The translations under genes were made by a program, and so were the position numbers. Below the pieces are notes generated by a model. That model saw only the letters and a list, made by a program, of their open reading frames with translations, made no database searches and was not told the DNA's origin. A stretch of 64,000 bases of DNA. It comes from Daphnia carinata. Its lineage: Eukaryota; Arthropoda; Branchiopoda; Diplostraca; Daphniidae. Location: NCBI RefSeq assembly GCF_022539665.2, contig NC_081337.1, forward strand, positions 7,912,679-7,976,678. The letters run 5' to 3'. Every line of letters begins with the position of its first letter. Position 1 is the first letter of the stretch. Of this stretch, positions 15,677-30,241 are shown piece after piece.

Positions 15677-16726
15677 GACGTGCCTGAACTTGTCGTACGC
15701 GGCCAAGACACGGTACGAACACTGAGCGTTTCCAATCGAGCACTATGTTTGATCATAGACGTACAAAAAGACGTAGCAAATAAGACAATAAATTAGAGTT
15801 TTGTTTCAAAAGTTAGAAGAAATTAAACGAAGGTACTATTTATAGATTGGGTGTACGTGACGATAACGATCAAGGACAACTTTTCTTTTGTGCGCAGTAC
15901 ACAATGTAGCGTACCGAGATCATTGGCGATCGTTCTGTCGTTTAATGACATTAGACAACAAAGAAAAATCCAGTGGAACGGAACCAAACTTCCGACTGCT
16001 ACCGACCGCTACCCAACTGCTACCTTTTTTATGGTATCACACTGGGAAAATGTTTCGTTGCTTTTTTTTCTTAACTACTAAAAATCCCCAGCGGCCTTTT
16101 TTTTTTCCCCCTTATTTTTTTTTTTAATGACAATTATCGTTTTTCTTCTCTCCAACATTGTCACACGGCCATTTTGCTCTTGAAGTCGTTCGTCCACCGG
16201 GTAATACGGTACATACTGGATCACCCAGGCTGCAAATGACCATTGAAATTCTTTCGTCGAATTCTCGTTATATATTTTTGCCCACTTGTAGTACCTACTT
16301 TAAGTATCGCGCTATTTTACGACCTATTCTTTCTTAGGTTCCTTTAAAAAACAAAATACAAACAAAACAAAGTAAAACACCAACGAGTTCATTGATTTAA
16401 AAAAAACCAATGATGCAAACGAACGACCACGTCAAATGTCGATAAATGCATCTATCGTGTATAAGATTGTGTCTCTAAATATCAGTCAATCCTAGAATGA
16501 AAAGTGTTTGGTTAAAAAAAAAAAAGGAATCTAAATATTCAACAGGTAGATGCCACAGGTAAGTAGGACAGAGTAGCACAACATTTTTTGTTGCCATATC
16601 ACTCGATTGTCTAAAGCAATTACAGACAGGTCTCCACAAAGAGGCTAAGAAACCTTAACTTGACAACGGCCTTGATGGGAAAAATTAAGGTCAAATCAGG
16701 TCACACAAAAAGAACCGTTTTTTACT

Positions 16727-16743
16727 CCCCCCCCCCCCCCCCC
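16727..16743. repeat. poly-C tract, 17 nt
   Basis: An uninterrupted run of 17 C residues in otherwise AT-rich DNA. It could form a G-rich four-stranded structure on the opposite strand, but it may simply be a slippage-prone homopolymer. Confidence 0.9.
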
Positions 16744-19700
16744 TTCACTCACATTATTGGTCAGGTGCTTTAGAGGAAAATTTCCGTCGTTGACCTTCCT
16801 CATATATATTTAGATGCCCTACATTTTTCTGCGACACCAATCAATTCGATTGTTTTTCTTTTCTAGCTAGGCAATGAAAAACACAATTTCTAAATTCATC
16901 AAAAATGGCTACAATGTGATACCACTCGGTCTGTTCCACGTCCTTTTTTGCCGCTAGTTTAACGCGTGAATGGAAATGTTGACTCATCGTGGTTATTTGA
17001 AAAGAGGCCCTGTCTTATGCGTCCCTTTTCTTTTTCAAAAAAAAATAATAATAAAGAGGTTTGGTTTTCAAGATGTACCCGTTGCTTTAAAAGCAGCCTC
17101 CAAAAGAGTCGCTAAACAGAGGGAGTAGAAGAAAAGGCAACATATGGGTAATCAACATTAGCCATATACGCACAGGCTGTTGAAACAACAAGTTAAGGAA
17201 AAAAAATGGGGGGCGGAAACCCAGCTTTGTGTCCCTGCTTAATACGAACGTTGAACTTTCCATGAACGTTACTAAAAATAAAGAAAAAAGAAAGAAAAAA
17301 AAGCCAAGTCAACATTACAAATCAGCGCCCACGCACAGTCGCACGCGGGCGCCCAATATCGCACTGTTTTGTGTTATCTCAACGCGGTTGCTGGAAAAAT
17401 GTGTTGTGTGTGGGGAGGTGTGGAGAAGTAACAAAAAAAAATTTAACAAGAAAAAAAAAAGGCTGCAACAGCAGAAGCGACCTACTCCATGCAAACTGGT
17501 CGTATTTCGGTCACGGTCTACACGTGGAGCAGGCGGAGCTAAAAAAAAATGAAGAGGAGAACGGGAGGGGGATCGGCGGTGGGGTGGCAATGGACCCTTT
17601 TAAGTATTTTTTTTTTATCTCCCAGAGGCTCTTGAGGTCGTCTTCTTGTACTGGATGCACTGTTGTCAGTATAGCCCAGCTTGCCACACTCTTAATACGA
17701 ATACTCTATACCTCGTTTCCTCTTTGCATTCGGTGTCCTTGAACAAAAGTTGATTGTCATGTTGCGAAGTGATTTCGATCTGACGAACGTCCTAACCCAC
17801 GCCTAATTTTATTTTTGTTCACTCCCTGGCGAATTTCAGAATGTCTTCTTTTTTACAATATGAAAATTTTCCCACTGGAGTTTGAATGAAGTTAAATTTC
17901 CGGGACTGTTGGCCTACGCCATCTAACGATTGAAAGAACAACTAAGTTGTTGAGATGGTCAGGGTTGTCACGCCCCCTCACGGAGAAGAAAAACAGAGCA
18001 GGCAAGTATGACGTCAAAATGAACTCAACCGCTCTCCATGTTCCCCCTGCCCTCCAAATCGTATACACGATTTCCTACGTTGTTGGTCGATTGCCCGATC
18101 ACGTAACTCTACCGGCAGAATCTGGACCTACCCGAAGCAAGTCCACGCCATTCATCTTGCACAGATTGACGCATTTCAGTTCGGCCATGATTTAGGGCTC
18201 GTTTAAAAAAAAAAAACCAAACACTGAACTGATCAAATTCCAAGCCTTCCCACCCCCAGGGGACGCAAATTACATCATAATTTATCTTTACCTCAATACG
18301 ACATCTACCGTGAGATTTGAAAAAAAAAACAAACAAATCGAAACAAAATTAGCCCAATCCGCAGACATGACCACATGGTTGATAAACATAAAATCTTCTA
18401 ACTGGACACGATAAAAAAGTAATAATAATAATTCAACTCACCAATTCCACGTTGTCGTTCTGCATGTGTTTAGGGCTGGTTAGATTGATTTCCTTGACGA
18501 CTAATCGCTGAGCCAACCGTTGAATTTTCTTTCTTCCAGACGTCACAGCCAACTCAGAAGGTAGTCAAAGGGGAGGCGAAACGATAAGAGGGTCTGTAGG
18601 ATTTTCTTTGGACCTACAGCATTTGTAATCTAAGTCCTCCGACTTTGGATTGATGTTGAGTCGATGTGTCGTCCGGTTGACCATGAAGCAGACGTCAGTG
18701 GGCTGGGGGAATGTGGGAAGATTCTTCGACGACGGTCGGACGACTAATCAAATTGATAATCATCAAATGGAAAACGAGACTGGTTCTTTTTTTCTGGTTT
18801 AGCTAGTGGCACTGATGTAATACGCCCAGAGGTGATTCAACAAGTTCTAAATAATCTTTCAAATGGTCGCCATCAGGTTTTTTTGTGAAGAAAACACATC
18901 GCATTAGGCAAGTCTTTTCGGATATATCCGGCGTTAAGGAAAAGGGAATCAAAATAAAAATGGGGTCGGAATAAAAGGCTTTTCTAAAAAACATAGAAAA
19001 AAAAACCCGGCTCTGATTGCAGAGTGACTACGAACACGCGCTGCTTTGAGCAGCTTCCAACAGAGACTGGGCCCGACCACTAATACGACCGTAACGTATA
19101 AGGAAGGAGGAGACACTGTGTGGCTGACTGAAGCCCGTCCTGCCGACGAGTGCAGGTCTGTTCAATGTTTGAAATGAAACGAACGTTGTCCGCAAGTGAC
19201 GAGTTCTTTTTTGTTGAAAAGGTAGGACCTACCCCAGTCCTTGGCTTCACCCGCAACCGAGTGGCACTGGCACTGAACGCAACGAAACACGTTCATATAT
19301 CTCTCGTTCGCTTCCTAAACATAAAAAAAAAGCCGTGTCATTTCGCCTGTACAAAATAACGTCCGCTACGCAGCGCCACATGAGATTTCACGACCTAGAA
19401 GTACACCTCTGAACTAGAGGCCATTGAGAGAGTGCACTGATGCCTCGCAACACAATGGCTTCGCCTTTTTTGTGTGCACTGTTCAATTTGCACGTGTCGG
19501 AGTGAGATCTGGATCCACCTGATTTTACAGGAGGCATGCAAGGGCAAGGCAAGGGGCTGGTTTTATAGAAGACCTTGCCAAATTCTCCGAAGTTTCGTTT
19601 TTTTGGGTTTTTTTATCGATTTATTTAAATTAGGTGTATCCTTTTTGTAGCCCTTCGTGTTTTTTTGTAAGGAAGGGGGACGTTTTCTGTTGACAAAAAT

Positions 19701-22700
19701 TCCAAGGCCACTGTTTTCCCAAAACGTTTTCTTTTTTTTTTCATAAAAACCCGCGATCTCACACAATGGCGGTTCAAGTCGCTGGAAATTATGCAAATTA
19801 GGGTGACAATAATTTAAGAAAATCCTCATTTTCTAAGAAAATAAATTGAAAAAAGTAATAAATAAAAAATCGTGTTCATCAAATCATCTATGCAAGTTCA
19901 TCGTGTTCAAATGTAGATGTGTGAGTGCCTTTTTCTAAAGGCGCAATGATCACTTAACTTGGTTGGACGTACAAAAATCCTTTAGTGGTTGATGGGCCTG
20001 ATAAGACTCATGCGTGCAATTTTGCTGCCGGCCAATTTATGGAAATAAAAACTCCCGCCCTGTCTCGGTATGTATTCTATATAATATTTCTGTGAACGTG
20101 GTTACATCACGTACTTCCTAGAATTGTTTGCTTGTGTTATTTGTTTTTATCATGACTCTGTCGATTGACATGTTTATGCTTAACAGGCATGTGATAGCAA
20201 CCCAACTTGAATATGCAAACGCCGATATGTACAAGGCAAATAATTAAAGCAATTCACTTTCGTTTTGCCATTTTGACTTTTTATTTATTTTTACTTAGTT
20301 TTTTTTTTTTCACCATTTTTTTTTATCCTCTACCGGGAAACGCTGAGTGCGGAGAACATGGAACACTCGGAACTTTGCGTCGTCAGGGTCTGCATGCTAA
20401 CGCACCGACCCTTAATTTGCGAATAATTTGAATACATTTTAAATTCACCGCGATGATGTTACAATTAAGCATCAAAAATCGAGTGTTTCTTAAACAATAA
20501 TTAAGCAAGTTACCATAATGAAAAACAAGTTTTTCGTGTTTAGATTCGAAATTGCCTCTTGCATATGAATGAGAATGAGTGACCCTGAAATGTTCTGACT
20601 GTGAAAAAAAGCTATTTCTTTTGAATGCATTGGAGCCAACGAAAACTAAGTGATACGCCATGAAAACAGAAATAAATAACAAAAAAACTGGGTTACTTTT
20701 CGTAGAATTATGGATCGTGAGCAGCATACTTGGCGTGATGAACCAAATACAAAGGAAGAGATGGGCTGCAATGACCATGAATGTTGCCTCCAAAATGTTC
20801 CACTGACAAACTCATCGGTGCGGGTAATTTAAATTTTTATTAAATCATCAATAAATAGGCAACAACAACAAAAACTGGAACGTTGTTTGAGAAGAATAAG
20901 TTAATGTAAGAAAACTAAATGTGATGCTTAATAATCTTTACGGCAATAAGAAATTACGTAAACCGGTTTGATATGTAACATCTCTATGTATATACCTGTT
21001 ATATCACGAACCTTTTTTTATGTTATCCGTCGATGATGGAACGTCCGTTTTGTGCATTAATTATGTTCTGCCCTCAGGCTGTTGTACCATTGTCCTATTC
21101 TTCGCCATCATTTTAGAAATAAAAACATTTTGCGGTTGGGCACCGTGAATCCAAGTGTTAACCGCAATTGATGCATGCACGTCATCTGTTCAATATGCGG
21201 CAATGTTGCATTGAAGAATGTCCGTACGTCACGACAGGGACACGATGCGTGAACCCATCGACAAAGTCCTAATAAAATCTGTGTTACACACAGTGAAGTT
21301 CCTGGTCTAAACTTTTGCGGCCTCCCACTGAGCGATTGTCGATGATTTGTTTGATGACGTAACATGCTGCCTGCATTATTTATTGATTCCTGTGTCCTAT
21401 TGTTGGAGATGTATATATAAATTCTATTTGCACGAATGGCCCCATTTGCTGTTGCATGTTCATTTTTGTTTTGGTTGCTGAGAACAACTTTGCGACATGC
21501 ACAACTTGAATTCAATTATTTTTTAAGTACCAAAGTGAAGTTTTATTTATTTTGTTCGGCCATATTATACTTGAACGATAAATTTATTTGCTTCCCTAAT
21601 GCCTGTGTTAGATTATATACTGGATTTAACTTGACTTTTAAGGTCTTCAAACAAGTTGTTCCCAAGTCTAGGTGACTTGGGAAGCAACTTTTTTTTATTG
21701 ATCTTGTTATAGAAGGTGCACTTATTGTATTTCTCGTAATGCATTACATCTTTTGCAGTTTCATCGTCTTTTACATAGTTTTTTTCGAACGGCTCTCTGA
21801 TGAGAGTACGTTTTCAGTCAAACTTTTATATAGGAATACTGTGTTCAATAGGGCCAATATATGCGCGTGTGTAGGTTTCACATTCGGAGGCGCAGAAGCT
21901 GATCGGCAATTTTACATTGAATCTCATATACTTCGTGAAACGATTTTTCTGCCAAACGATTCCATATTTGGATACAAAGGTATATATTTATTCGATCGAA
22001 GAAGTATCCGCACATGTTTGCCCTTTTCTATTTCTCGATTTTCAAATGAACGGCGACTGTGTGGCGCGTTTTTAACCACCGGTCATTTCCACCTATCTAA
22101 ATTCTCGTTTTACAGCTATACATAGACACGTTGTAATCTATAAATAAAAGCACCCAACAACGTGCGCTCGCACAAGGGGCTGTTGTCATTTCCGAAAAAT
22201 ACAAAAAGAAACCAAACAAAAGACCAAAAGACCTCTTACAATCCTTTTTGGGAGGTTTTCTTTGATTTCTATTCATGTATACACTTATATTTTTAGCATA
22301 CACCGCTGCTACGCAAAACAACCGCTTCAGGGCGGCTGCACAATGATGGTCATCAGCGTCCGCAACGTGAGCGACTGAGGTTTAACCACGGTCACCGCAT
22401 GGCAGGTTGATAATGAAATACAACACAGAAGCGCGACTTCCAAGTTAGGTAAAATCCACCAAGAAAAATTGGCTACGAACCGTCGTAATTTGTTTTTCTC
22501 CTCGAATTTAAGAATGGTAGACCTATACTTATTCAACGAAACTAGAGGTTTGTAAGGATTTTGCTTTAATAGCATATTTAACTATTGATTTATATCAATC
22601 CTGCAGTTTTTCTGTGAAGCATTGAATATCATGAAACAAAATCTCATAGTTGGTATCAGTTTAGTCACAAATCAGTTGCGAAAATGTAAGATTCAGAACT

Positions 22701-23374
22701 CTAGGGTTTATGGTTCGAGTCCTGTCCCATCTGATTCTTTATTCATTAAAAAAACTGGTTATTGAATTTTAGACTCTAAGGACTTTTGACAAAGTTTGAA
22801 AAGTCGAAATCTATGCATTTAGTATGACATTTTTTAGGCATAAAAAATATGGAGTCAACTCTGCTGTGTGGCGTTGACTAACCTGAATTACTCGTACATT
22901 AAACATATAATGGCATTCAACCAGTGCTGATATGCTTATGCATGTCATCGATTGTCTTGAGCAGTTCTTTTTTTAAAAGTCGCACAGAGCAGGTTTTCGT
23001 TGACATTGTTTGTAATGGAAATATATCTGTGCCCAATTTGGTATGCACCACAATGTCGGTACGTACGGATTTTGCCACAGCGAATGTGTATAAGAATATG
23101 CAAGGGCCATCAAGAGGATAAGTAAGAAAAGGGAGACAAGGCCAGCAACAATGCTCTTTGCAAAACTTGCTGATGGTCGCTGCGTATCTGACTTTTATAT
23201 ACATCGTTTCCCATTTTGCAACGTAAGTCCAAATCACAATCAAAAGTAGAGAAAAAACGGGAAAGAAAATTGGGAATGAGCGAAAATAAGAGCCATGGAG
23301 AAATGGGAAACGTGTCCAGAATAAAAACAGGAAAATTAGCGGCTCTTACGAGAAACTAAAAGTATATATATAAA

Positions 23375-23393
23375 TAGAGAGAGAGAGAGAGAG
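23375..23393. repeat. GA microsatellite
   Basis: A short uninterrupted AG/GA dinucleotide tract that follows a TATATATAAAT stretch. GA tracts are also GAGA-factor type sites in arthropods, but nothing else here marks a promoter. Confidence 0.85.
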
Positions 23394-26135
23394 GTACTTA
23401 AGCAATGCGCGATAAGGCTTGTAAAAATACACACAATGTATGCATGCAGAAATGTGCGCGGTCTTTGCAAGATCGCTTTGCATAAACAATAGGGGTTTAA
23501 ATTTAGACCCTTTTTTGCCTGGGGCACGCCACCGTGCTTTTTCTGTATATGTAAATATATCCGGGCGGTGTACAATCGTGCCGATCGATGGCTTTCTATG
23601 TTTCTCCTTCGTTTATTCAACTATCGCCATTTTTTTTTGTTGCTGCTAGTTTAGTGGAAACTGGAATTGCAACATACACAAAAAAAAGGTGGAATTTCGC
23701 AAGCTTTTAAAACCATCAATAGAAACGAAAATAACAAAAACAAGCAAAGACATTAAGGCAATCATTAAATAAGGCCGGCCCGAAATAGAATACTGGACAC
23801 AAGGGGACAGCATGTAATATTGCGAGCTCTTTGTTTTTGGCTGCATGTGCTGTTGCTCAGTTGTATGTAGATATATACGAGTACGAAACAAGAAACACGT
23901 TTATCTCTTTCCCGTTTGCAGTTTGTGTTCAGTAATAGTTTATAGCCAAGAGAATTGATGACCCTATTAAAACGTCGCCAAGAATAAAACTACCCGAAAA
24001 GAAATTTCGACATCTAATGGTAACGTTAGTGGATAAATCGACTATTGAAACTATTTTCGTTGCAAAGGACAAAGAAACAATGATAACCTAGTCCCTGCAT
24101 GGAGCAATAGCACTGCAAAAATATGCACGGTTTCCTTTTCTTTGTACGTTTGCCATTCATTGTTTTGTTAATAAACATTACAAAAAAAAATGACATTGTC
24201 TCGCATAAGAGCAGTGACTCCATACCTTTAAAATAGCGGGCTATTTTCTCGCATTTCTGAGTAAAACATTTTTGATTAAAGCAGGGGAGATCAAAAATTA
24301 TTATTATAAGAGGATCATCGATGGTGGAGGCTGCGCAATGCAAACTCCAAAAATATTTATAGCCATCCAAAGGATTTTGATGGATTATGTATAGGCAATA
24401 CACCATAAACTCTTCCTCTATTCCTATTGGACAACGAGCGATTGTACATAGTAGTTGGGCTTCACATTCAGTGATGCGCAGCGCAGTTCTCCTCCTCTAT
24501 AAGTTTTTCTGATTTCAAATATGTTAGAGGTGTGTGACACACGAAAATAGTAGTTGAATCTCTATCTCTTTTGTAGGATGGAAACAATGTAAAGATTGAA
24601 CTACTCAGAGTCGAATATGTTACGTTTTTAAAGACAATTTTGTTTTATTTATGCATCTATATCAGCGAATGTTACCAATAAATAGCACAGGTTACACTAG
24701 AGTAGACGTAAAAATCTTACCTAGTAAGGTCTCATAGTATCAACTGCATTAAGATGAGGTAGCATTCTGTAACTTTAAACTGATTAAAACCGTGAAAGAG
24801 AACATTGAATTGAACGTAAATCCTCTCACGAATCTCCTTACTGTGTAAAGTCTGCGTGACATTGAACATACAACACGAATGTTAAAAATAAGTAATGAAG
24901 ATTCAGTCAAAACACATATGGGATGCATAAACTGTTCAGATACAAGTCGCTGAGCCTATACAAAACGCTGGACATCACTGGGCTGACGACACGTCAACGT
25001 AGAATGTTATTTAAAAGCTTCATGAATTAAATTCAACGATTGCAATAAAAACGAAAACTTTTCAGTCACCTTTTGGAAGTTCTTCTGTATCTTCTTACGT
25101 TGCCGTTAAAAAGCTTTTAATACTATAAAGAAGGGATAACATAAAGAAACTTAGAAGCCAAGCCTTTTCTAGAGATTGTCAGCTACTGCAACCAAATTTC
25201 GCTGTTTCTATACAGTAGCTGTATGATGCGTAGATATATTAAAATATATAACATTTAAAAATAAAACGATACGTACCTTGTAGAACTTGTGTTACACAGT
25301 CCAACGCTTAGTTTTGATTATCGAAACTTTTATAAATGTTAAACGTTTGGAAAGAATATAAAAACGAAAATGAAAAGATGGCATTCTCATCAGTCGTCGA
25401 TTTGGCAGTGTGTTAAATGGTTGGATGTGATAAGTGTCGCGTTAGCTCCATATACGTAGACCTCACGTTATTCTTCTGTTTTCCGTAGAATTTTTGTGTT
25501 TTTGTTGCATAAAAGAAATAATCAGTGAAAACAAGAGTTTTCGAAATGTGTGGAAATGTTAAAATAATTACAGAAGATCGTCTACACTAACAAAAAGAAG
25601 GCATTTTACACCGTCCCCCCACCCAATAGCCAACCATGAAACAAACGTATAGGCTGTTCGTTTTCAATGATTTCGGGTACGTAAAATTGTTTGTTTATGA
25701 CGTTTATTATTCATTCTTTACGTATAGTGTTATTATCGTAACATTTCGTTGTATTAGAAGCACATAATTATAGCGACCTCTAGTGATGTTAAACAATAGC
25801 TTATTCCTCTTCGTATTGCAGTCACGTATAAGCCTTGTGTTTTAAATGTGAAACTGTACATAGGTGGTCGCTATTTTGACTCACATAAAGGTGTTCTATT
25901 TACAGCTATGAAACTCACTGAAAATGTAATGGTTTTACAGCTAATTTTACAACCTCTGTATTCTAACCGTATGAAAACAACCTCTCTAACACAGTGCAAA
26001 ACTATATTTACGACTGTTTTGGCTGTGATACGTGACGCCATCATTTTCAAGCCTTTAGAAGTCTAATGTTAATATATTTGTCGTAAGCATAGTCTAAACA
26101 GATTCTTAGTTGATTAGGCCTAGGCTTACAAAGCT

Positions 26136-26166
26136 GTTGGTCTTTTGCTTAACAAACATGGCCATT
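26136..26166 (+). promoter_or_regulatory. CCAAT/YY1-like start module, copy 1 (weak)
   Basis: GTTGG at 26136 is followed 22 bp later by ATGGC at 26158 in the context AACAAACATGGCCATT. The first base differs from the ATTGG of the other copies, but the spacing is the same. A possible donor (GTAAAC) lies at 26203. It is included because its spacing matches five better copies downstream. Confidence 0.35.
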
Positions 26167-28288
26167 ATTCACGTTCTCGACTGTAACTCGTTTTGCCTTT
26201 TTGTAAACTACACGACGCTTGTTGACGCTGCTATACTTTCGTGAAAAGCCTTTAATATATTAGGACTGAATAATGGAAAAAAGAGGATAGCAAGACACCG
26301 TAGTAGCCGTTTCTGATTTGACCAACGCCATCTGTTCAAACCGAGTCCTAATAACCGGAATATTCTTGTCAGCCTTCGTTTTTTAAATTCAGTCTTTTTG
26401 TTACAACTGTTGAATACACGAGACGCGATGAAAACAAACAACTTCAGGTTGAGGGAAATCAAACTGCTTTATGGAAGAAGAACCTGTTTGCTTTCAGACG
26501 TTAGAAAATCGTAGCCTATTACAACAAAACCTGTCGAGTGCCCATTGCTGTTCAAGGTACCACTCGCGTTGCTTATATATCTATACGAATCTTCCAGTAA
26601 TATAAGCCTTTGTCGGAATTTTTTTTTAAATTTTCTATATATTTTAAAATATGTATTCAGGCCGAAGTAGGAAGCAGTCAAAACAATTTCACGTCTTCAC
26701 GTCTACAAGATTGTATTAATAAGCTTTATGATATTCGGTTTTATTTTTACTTAACAGTCTGCCCCTTATTCGTGGAGAATCAAAGTATAGCATATAAATT
26801 AAATTCTTTCAAGGCCTACATCCTTCATAGTTTTCCAATGGCTATACACATATTCATATATAGTATGTATTCCACTATACATACATATATTCTTATGACA
26901 TTTTAGATCTGCATAATTAGCAGACAACGGTTTTATCTGTGTGATTTGGTTACACTGCTTCCCTCTAGTAGCGACGAGACTATGCAAACAAAGTGTACAG
27001 TATAGAAGGTACTTATTTATAACGGTGCGTCCATAAATTTGATTGATAAACTGCGTACACTAATACGAGGAAAGCTGAATCAAATTAATGTTGTGGGTTA
27101 AGGCAATAAATGAATGTACGTTGACAGGAACCATTATCTTGTTATTAAATGAATCCGTTTGTATTTTTCATTCGTTTGAACGTTGCTGCGACCAACATCG
27201 AAATCTAAAATCAATATTTCCAGTGCATATAGTCAGGGAAACATTCTTGAGCACGTAAACTTGTCGAGCTTCAGTGATGTCTGTCTCTGTACAAAACGAA
27301 GTGACGTAGCATATCCACCATACAGTCACGCGTACGCATGTCAATGACGAGTCTACCTCAAGCAAGAAGAGCATCGTGATGTGATCATGTCGGGATACAC
27401 ACACGACTTGAGGCTTAATCGACCTAAATTTAGGGTAATTAAGCATCTGTGGTCGGTTTTGGTCGTTTACCACACATAGTATATGGTCGTATTATCAACA
27501 AAAAGTCTAAATATAGTCCAAATTCTTATGGTTGAGATCTCAGCAGTCGAAATATATTTTTTCCTTTCCGTAGCTTATGGGGTATAGAGACAAGCAAAAA
27601 ATAAAAATTTTTCTCTTAAATTTTCCTCGAGATATATTATTTTTGAGCAGTTGAGGGTGGTTTCTCGTAGTGCTTGTTGTATGCAATAGGCATTATTATT
27701 CTGAATTAAATAAGTAGAGCTAAATGGTCGACGCCATTGGGGAAAAAACGAACAATACTTCTCCAATTATTAAATAAGAAATTGAGAATAGCGATCAGTG
27801 GGAGACAACAAAACATAAAAAAAAATAATAAAAAACGACGTTTAGTGCCTGATATTGATGATTCGATACACACAGCTGTGAAGAATTCATGACTGTTATT
27901 TTTGTTTGTTTTTCTTTTCAATTTTGATTTTTTCATTCGTTGCATATTGCTAAAGTATACCTTTCGATAGGTGTGATGCAAAGTGAAGTATTATGAAACC
28001 ACACATTAAAAGAAAAGAGAATTCATAATAGAGCAAGTGTGAGCAATCCCTTAGTCTAGCAGAAGACAAAATTATCTGCCTCTGTGCTGCGTACAGTGAA
28101 CCTTGAACGAAGAATAAAAACGACCCGAAAAAGAAAACAATGTTTTATCTTTTGGGAATCCATATGATAAAAAAAAATTAATGACAGCCAAGAAAAACTT
28201 GTAGGACTATATCTGCATTGTGACACGTATTCTGAATGAACGTTGGCGTTAACAATGGCATCCAAGTCTGAGCTAAGCTTGGTATGCC

Positions 28289-28325
28289 CAAAATAAGCAT
28301 CAGCTGTTTTTCAATGCTTATTTTG
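28289..28325. repeat. 12-bp inverted repeat (hairpin)
   Basis: CAAAATAAGCAT at 28289-28300 is perfectly inverted at 28314-28325 around a 13-nt spacer. The stem does not extend cleanly outward, so it is too short for a typical miRNA precursor. Confidence 0.7.
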
Positions 28326-28651
28326 ACTTGGCTATTACGTATACCTAGATGTATTTCGAAATTATCAATGGTGGAATTTCACATACGTAAAGCTTGAGAA
28401 TGCCAATAAAGTTGAAAAACACTGCAATCTAGAACAGTCCAATAAAAAAAAGGCCCCATCAATTCTCTTCAATTGCTGGCGATTGTGAGCCGCATTTAAC
28501 GTCAGGCTTTAAGCAGCACAGTAGTAGTTATCAATTTATATGAAGTAAGTTTAACACGTAGTATTATAATGTTCTTGTTGCCATTTTTAAGGTTTAAGTT
28601 CTAGGCCGCTGCTGATTCGACAGCCTATACGAGGGGAATCAGGTGAATCTG

Positions 28652-28682
28652 ATTGGTCCATTGGCTTACAAGCATGGCCGCT
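28652..28682 (+). promoter_or_regulatory. CCAAT/YY1-like start module, copy 2
   Basis: ATTGG starts at 28652 and ATGGC at 28674, a spacing of 22 bp, ending CATGGCCGC. The ATG opens a 37-codon frame (MAARKRSEQIPTRSA...). The 20 bp upstream, containing AATCAGGT and GATTGGTC, resembles the upstream side of copy 6. The only nearby donor-like site (GTGTAT at 28780) is weak. Confidence 0.5.
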
Positions 28683-30210
28683 CGAAAACGTTCCGAGCAA
28701 ATTCCGACAAGATCTGCTCTAATTTGTGTGGACAAGATATACCAGTTTGGTGTTAGGGCAGAAGACGAATGTGTTCTTGGTGTATAGGTCGTTGCCCTTT
28801 TATTTAAAAAAAAAAAAAAAAAGAACAACTCTAAACTTGTTCAACTATGGCAGGTATTTGAAATCAAGGTTTGAAATGCCAATTTCAGAATGTACATTGC
28901 AGACATCTATACGTTTTCTTATATACTATCACTACAGTGAAAGAAATGGCGTTAACATTCTGTGCGACTGTTAGCCTGATCAGTTGTGGCTTTACTACCG
29001 AAAGAGTTCACTCTTTGGTGGCAGAGAACTGAGTGACAATCTCATTAGAAAAATAAACGCCAACGTAATGCCTAATGTGTGTATCTTCGTACAGGAAAAA
29101 AGGAAGACAAAAAAACTTTCAGTACATTTTGCTCTTTTACCGGCCGATGCAACTGTTATGGTTGTCAACCCAAACAAGAAGTGGATGAAGCAAGGACACC
29201 CTGCTGCTTCGTAATGAACAATGAGACGTAACGTCTTGAATGACGGCGCCATCGTTTTCGAAGTGTGAAGTTTTCTATAGTTCTACTACGTGAATCAGAA
29301 TATTTATCGGATTTTCAGCCATGAAACGTCTGGGAATAAAATTAGTAAGTATACTTTTTCTCAGTGCATGTCAATTATGAGCATCCTCAACGTTTACTTA
29401 TTTACTTACCAAAGAAAAAAACTGTAAATACGTAGAACCTTTGCCGTTATGAGAAGGATGGATATAACAGCAGCAGTTACTTACTAGAAGTTTCACCTCA
29501 TTTGTTAATAACGTAGTTATTACGATTTTTAAGTTTTTAGATAGAAATGTGAATGGAAATGTCTTTCTAGAAACTGTGAAGAGTAGTTTTCAAGAATAAC
29601 GTTACTACTACGAATTTTAAACTTAAAGATTTGAATTGATAACTTCTTTTGTTGTTTTAGGGTTCGACAATACGATGTTTGTTGGTGCGTCTTCACTCCT
29701 AAAGCATTTTGCCCGGGTTCTGCCTGATGTCCTTTTGCCCGGGTAAGTTTCAACATGTGCTAGTAATAGAATATAGGTCGATCTGTGTAGGAGTTTCTAT
29801 TAGTGAGATGGCGTTGTGATGACGTGATTTGCGTAAATAAGGTGTTAGGTATGTATGCGATGCCGGTGAGATGATAGAAGAGGGAAATTTAGTGACAACA
29901 AATTCTTGGCTTGGTAAGACAAAGTGTTTGGAACTTGGCAACATTTATAAGGCGTTTTGCATTGCTGCCACTGTCAGTTGCAATTCGACACCGTCATAAT
30001 ACATTTCACCGCAAGTATCAATCGATATCTTATTCCAGAAAAATGAAAACAATTCATTTTTTCCCCTTTTTAATGGTTAAATTCATAAAACTAGTCTAGA
30101 ATGGATACGCATATAAAAAATTTTCCGAGATATCTTTTCAAAGAGTTTTGATTTGACTACACAACACAAACTGAAGAGAGAACTGTAGTAAGTTTTGGAG
30201 GGGGCTTCTA

Positions 30211-30241
30211 ATTGGTGGAATCCTATCCAAAATGGCCGCGC
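30211..30241 (+). promoter_or_regulatory. CCAAT/YY1-like start module, copy 3
   Basis: ATTGG starts at 30211 and ATGGC at 30232, a spacing of 21 bp, ending CCAAAATGGCCGCGCCC. The ATG opens a 32-codon frame starting MAAPNSQ. A good donor, AAG|GTATGC, lies at 30377. Confidence 0.55.

Larger units (their letters stand above)
11975..26100. other. gene-poor interval, left part
   Basis: About 14 kb in which I can support no protein-coding exon on either strand. Open frames are short, lack splice-compatible partners and are dominated by homopolymers. Visible structure is limited to simple repeats, scattered E-boxes and one strong CTCF-like site. It is likely to hold Kr-h1 promoters, 5' UTR exons and enhancers, since the gene is transcribed away from this region, but individual elements cannot be called from sequence alone. 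Confidence 0.4.

Noticed and set aside
16168-16182. Minus-strand AAAATGGCC word
   Set aside because: No CCAAT partner at the fixed distance in the corresponding orientation; taken as chance.
20207-22321. Several 70-136 codon frames on both strands in the desert
   Set aside because: Hydrophobic, T/A-rich composition, no homology recognised and no consistent splicing; not supported as genes.
22660-22735. tRNA-like sequence with an exact B-box (GGTTCGAGTCC)
   Set aside because: The 5' half does not give a matching acceptor stem or anticodon arm, so at best it is a decayed tRNA-derived remnant; not called as a gene.
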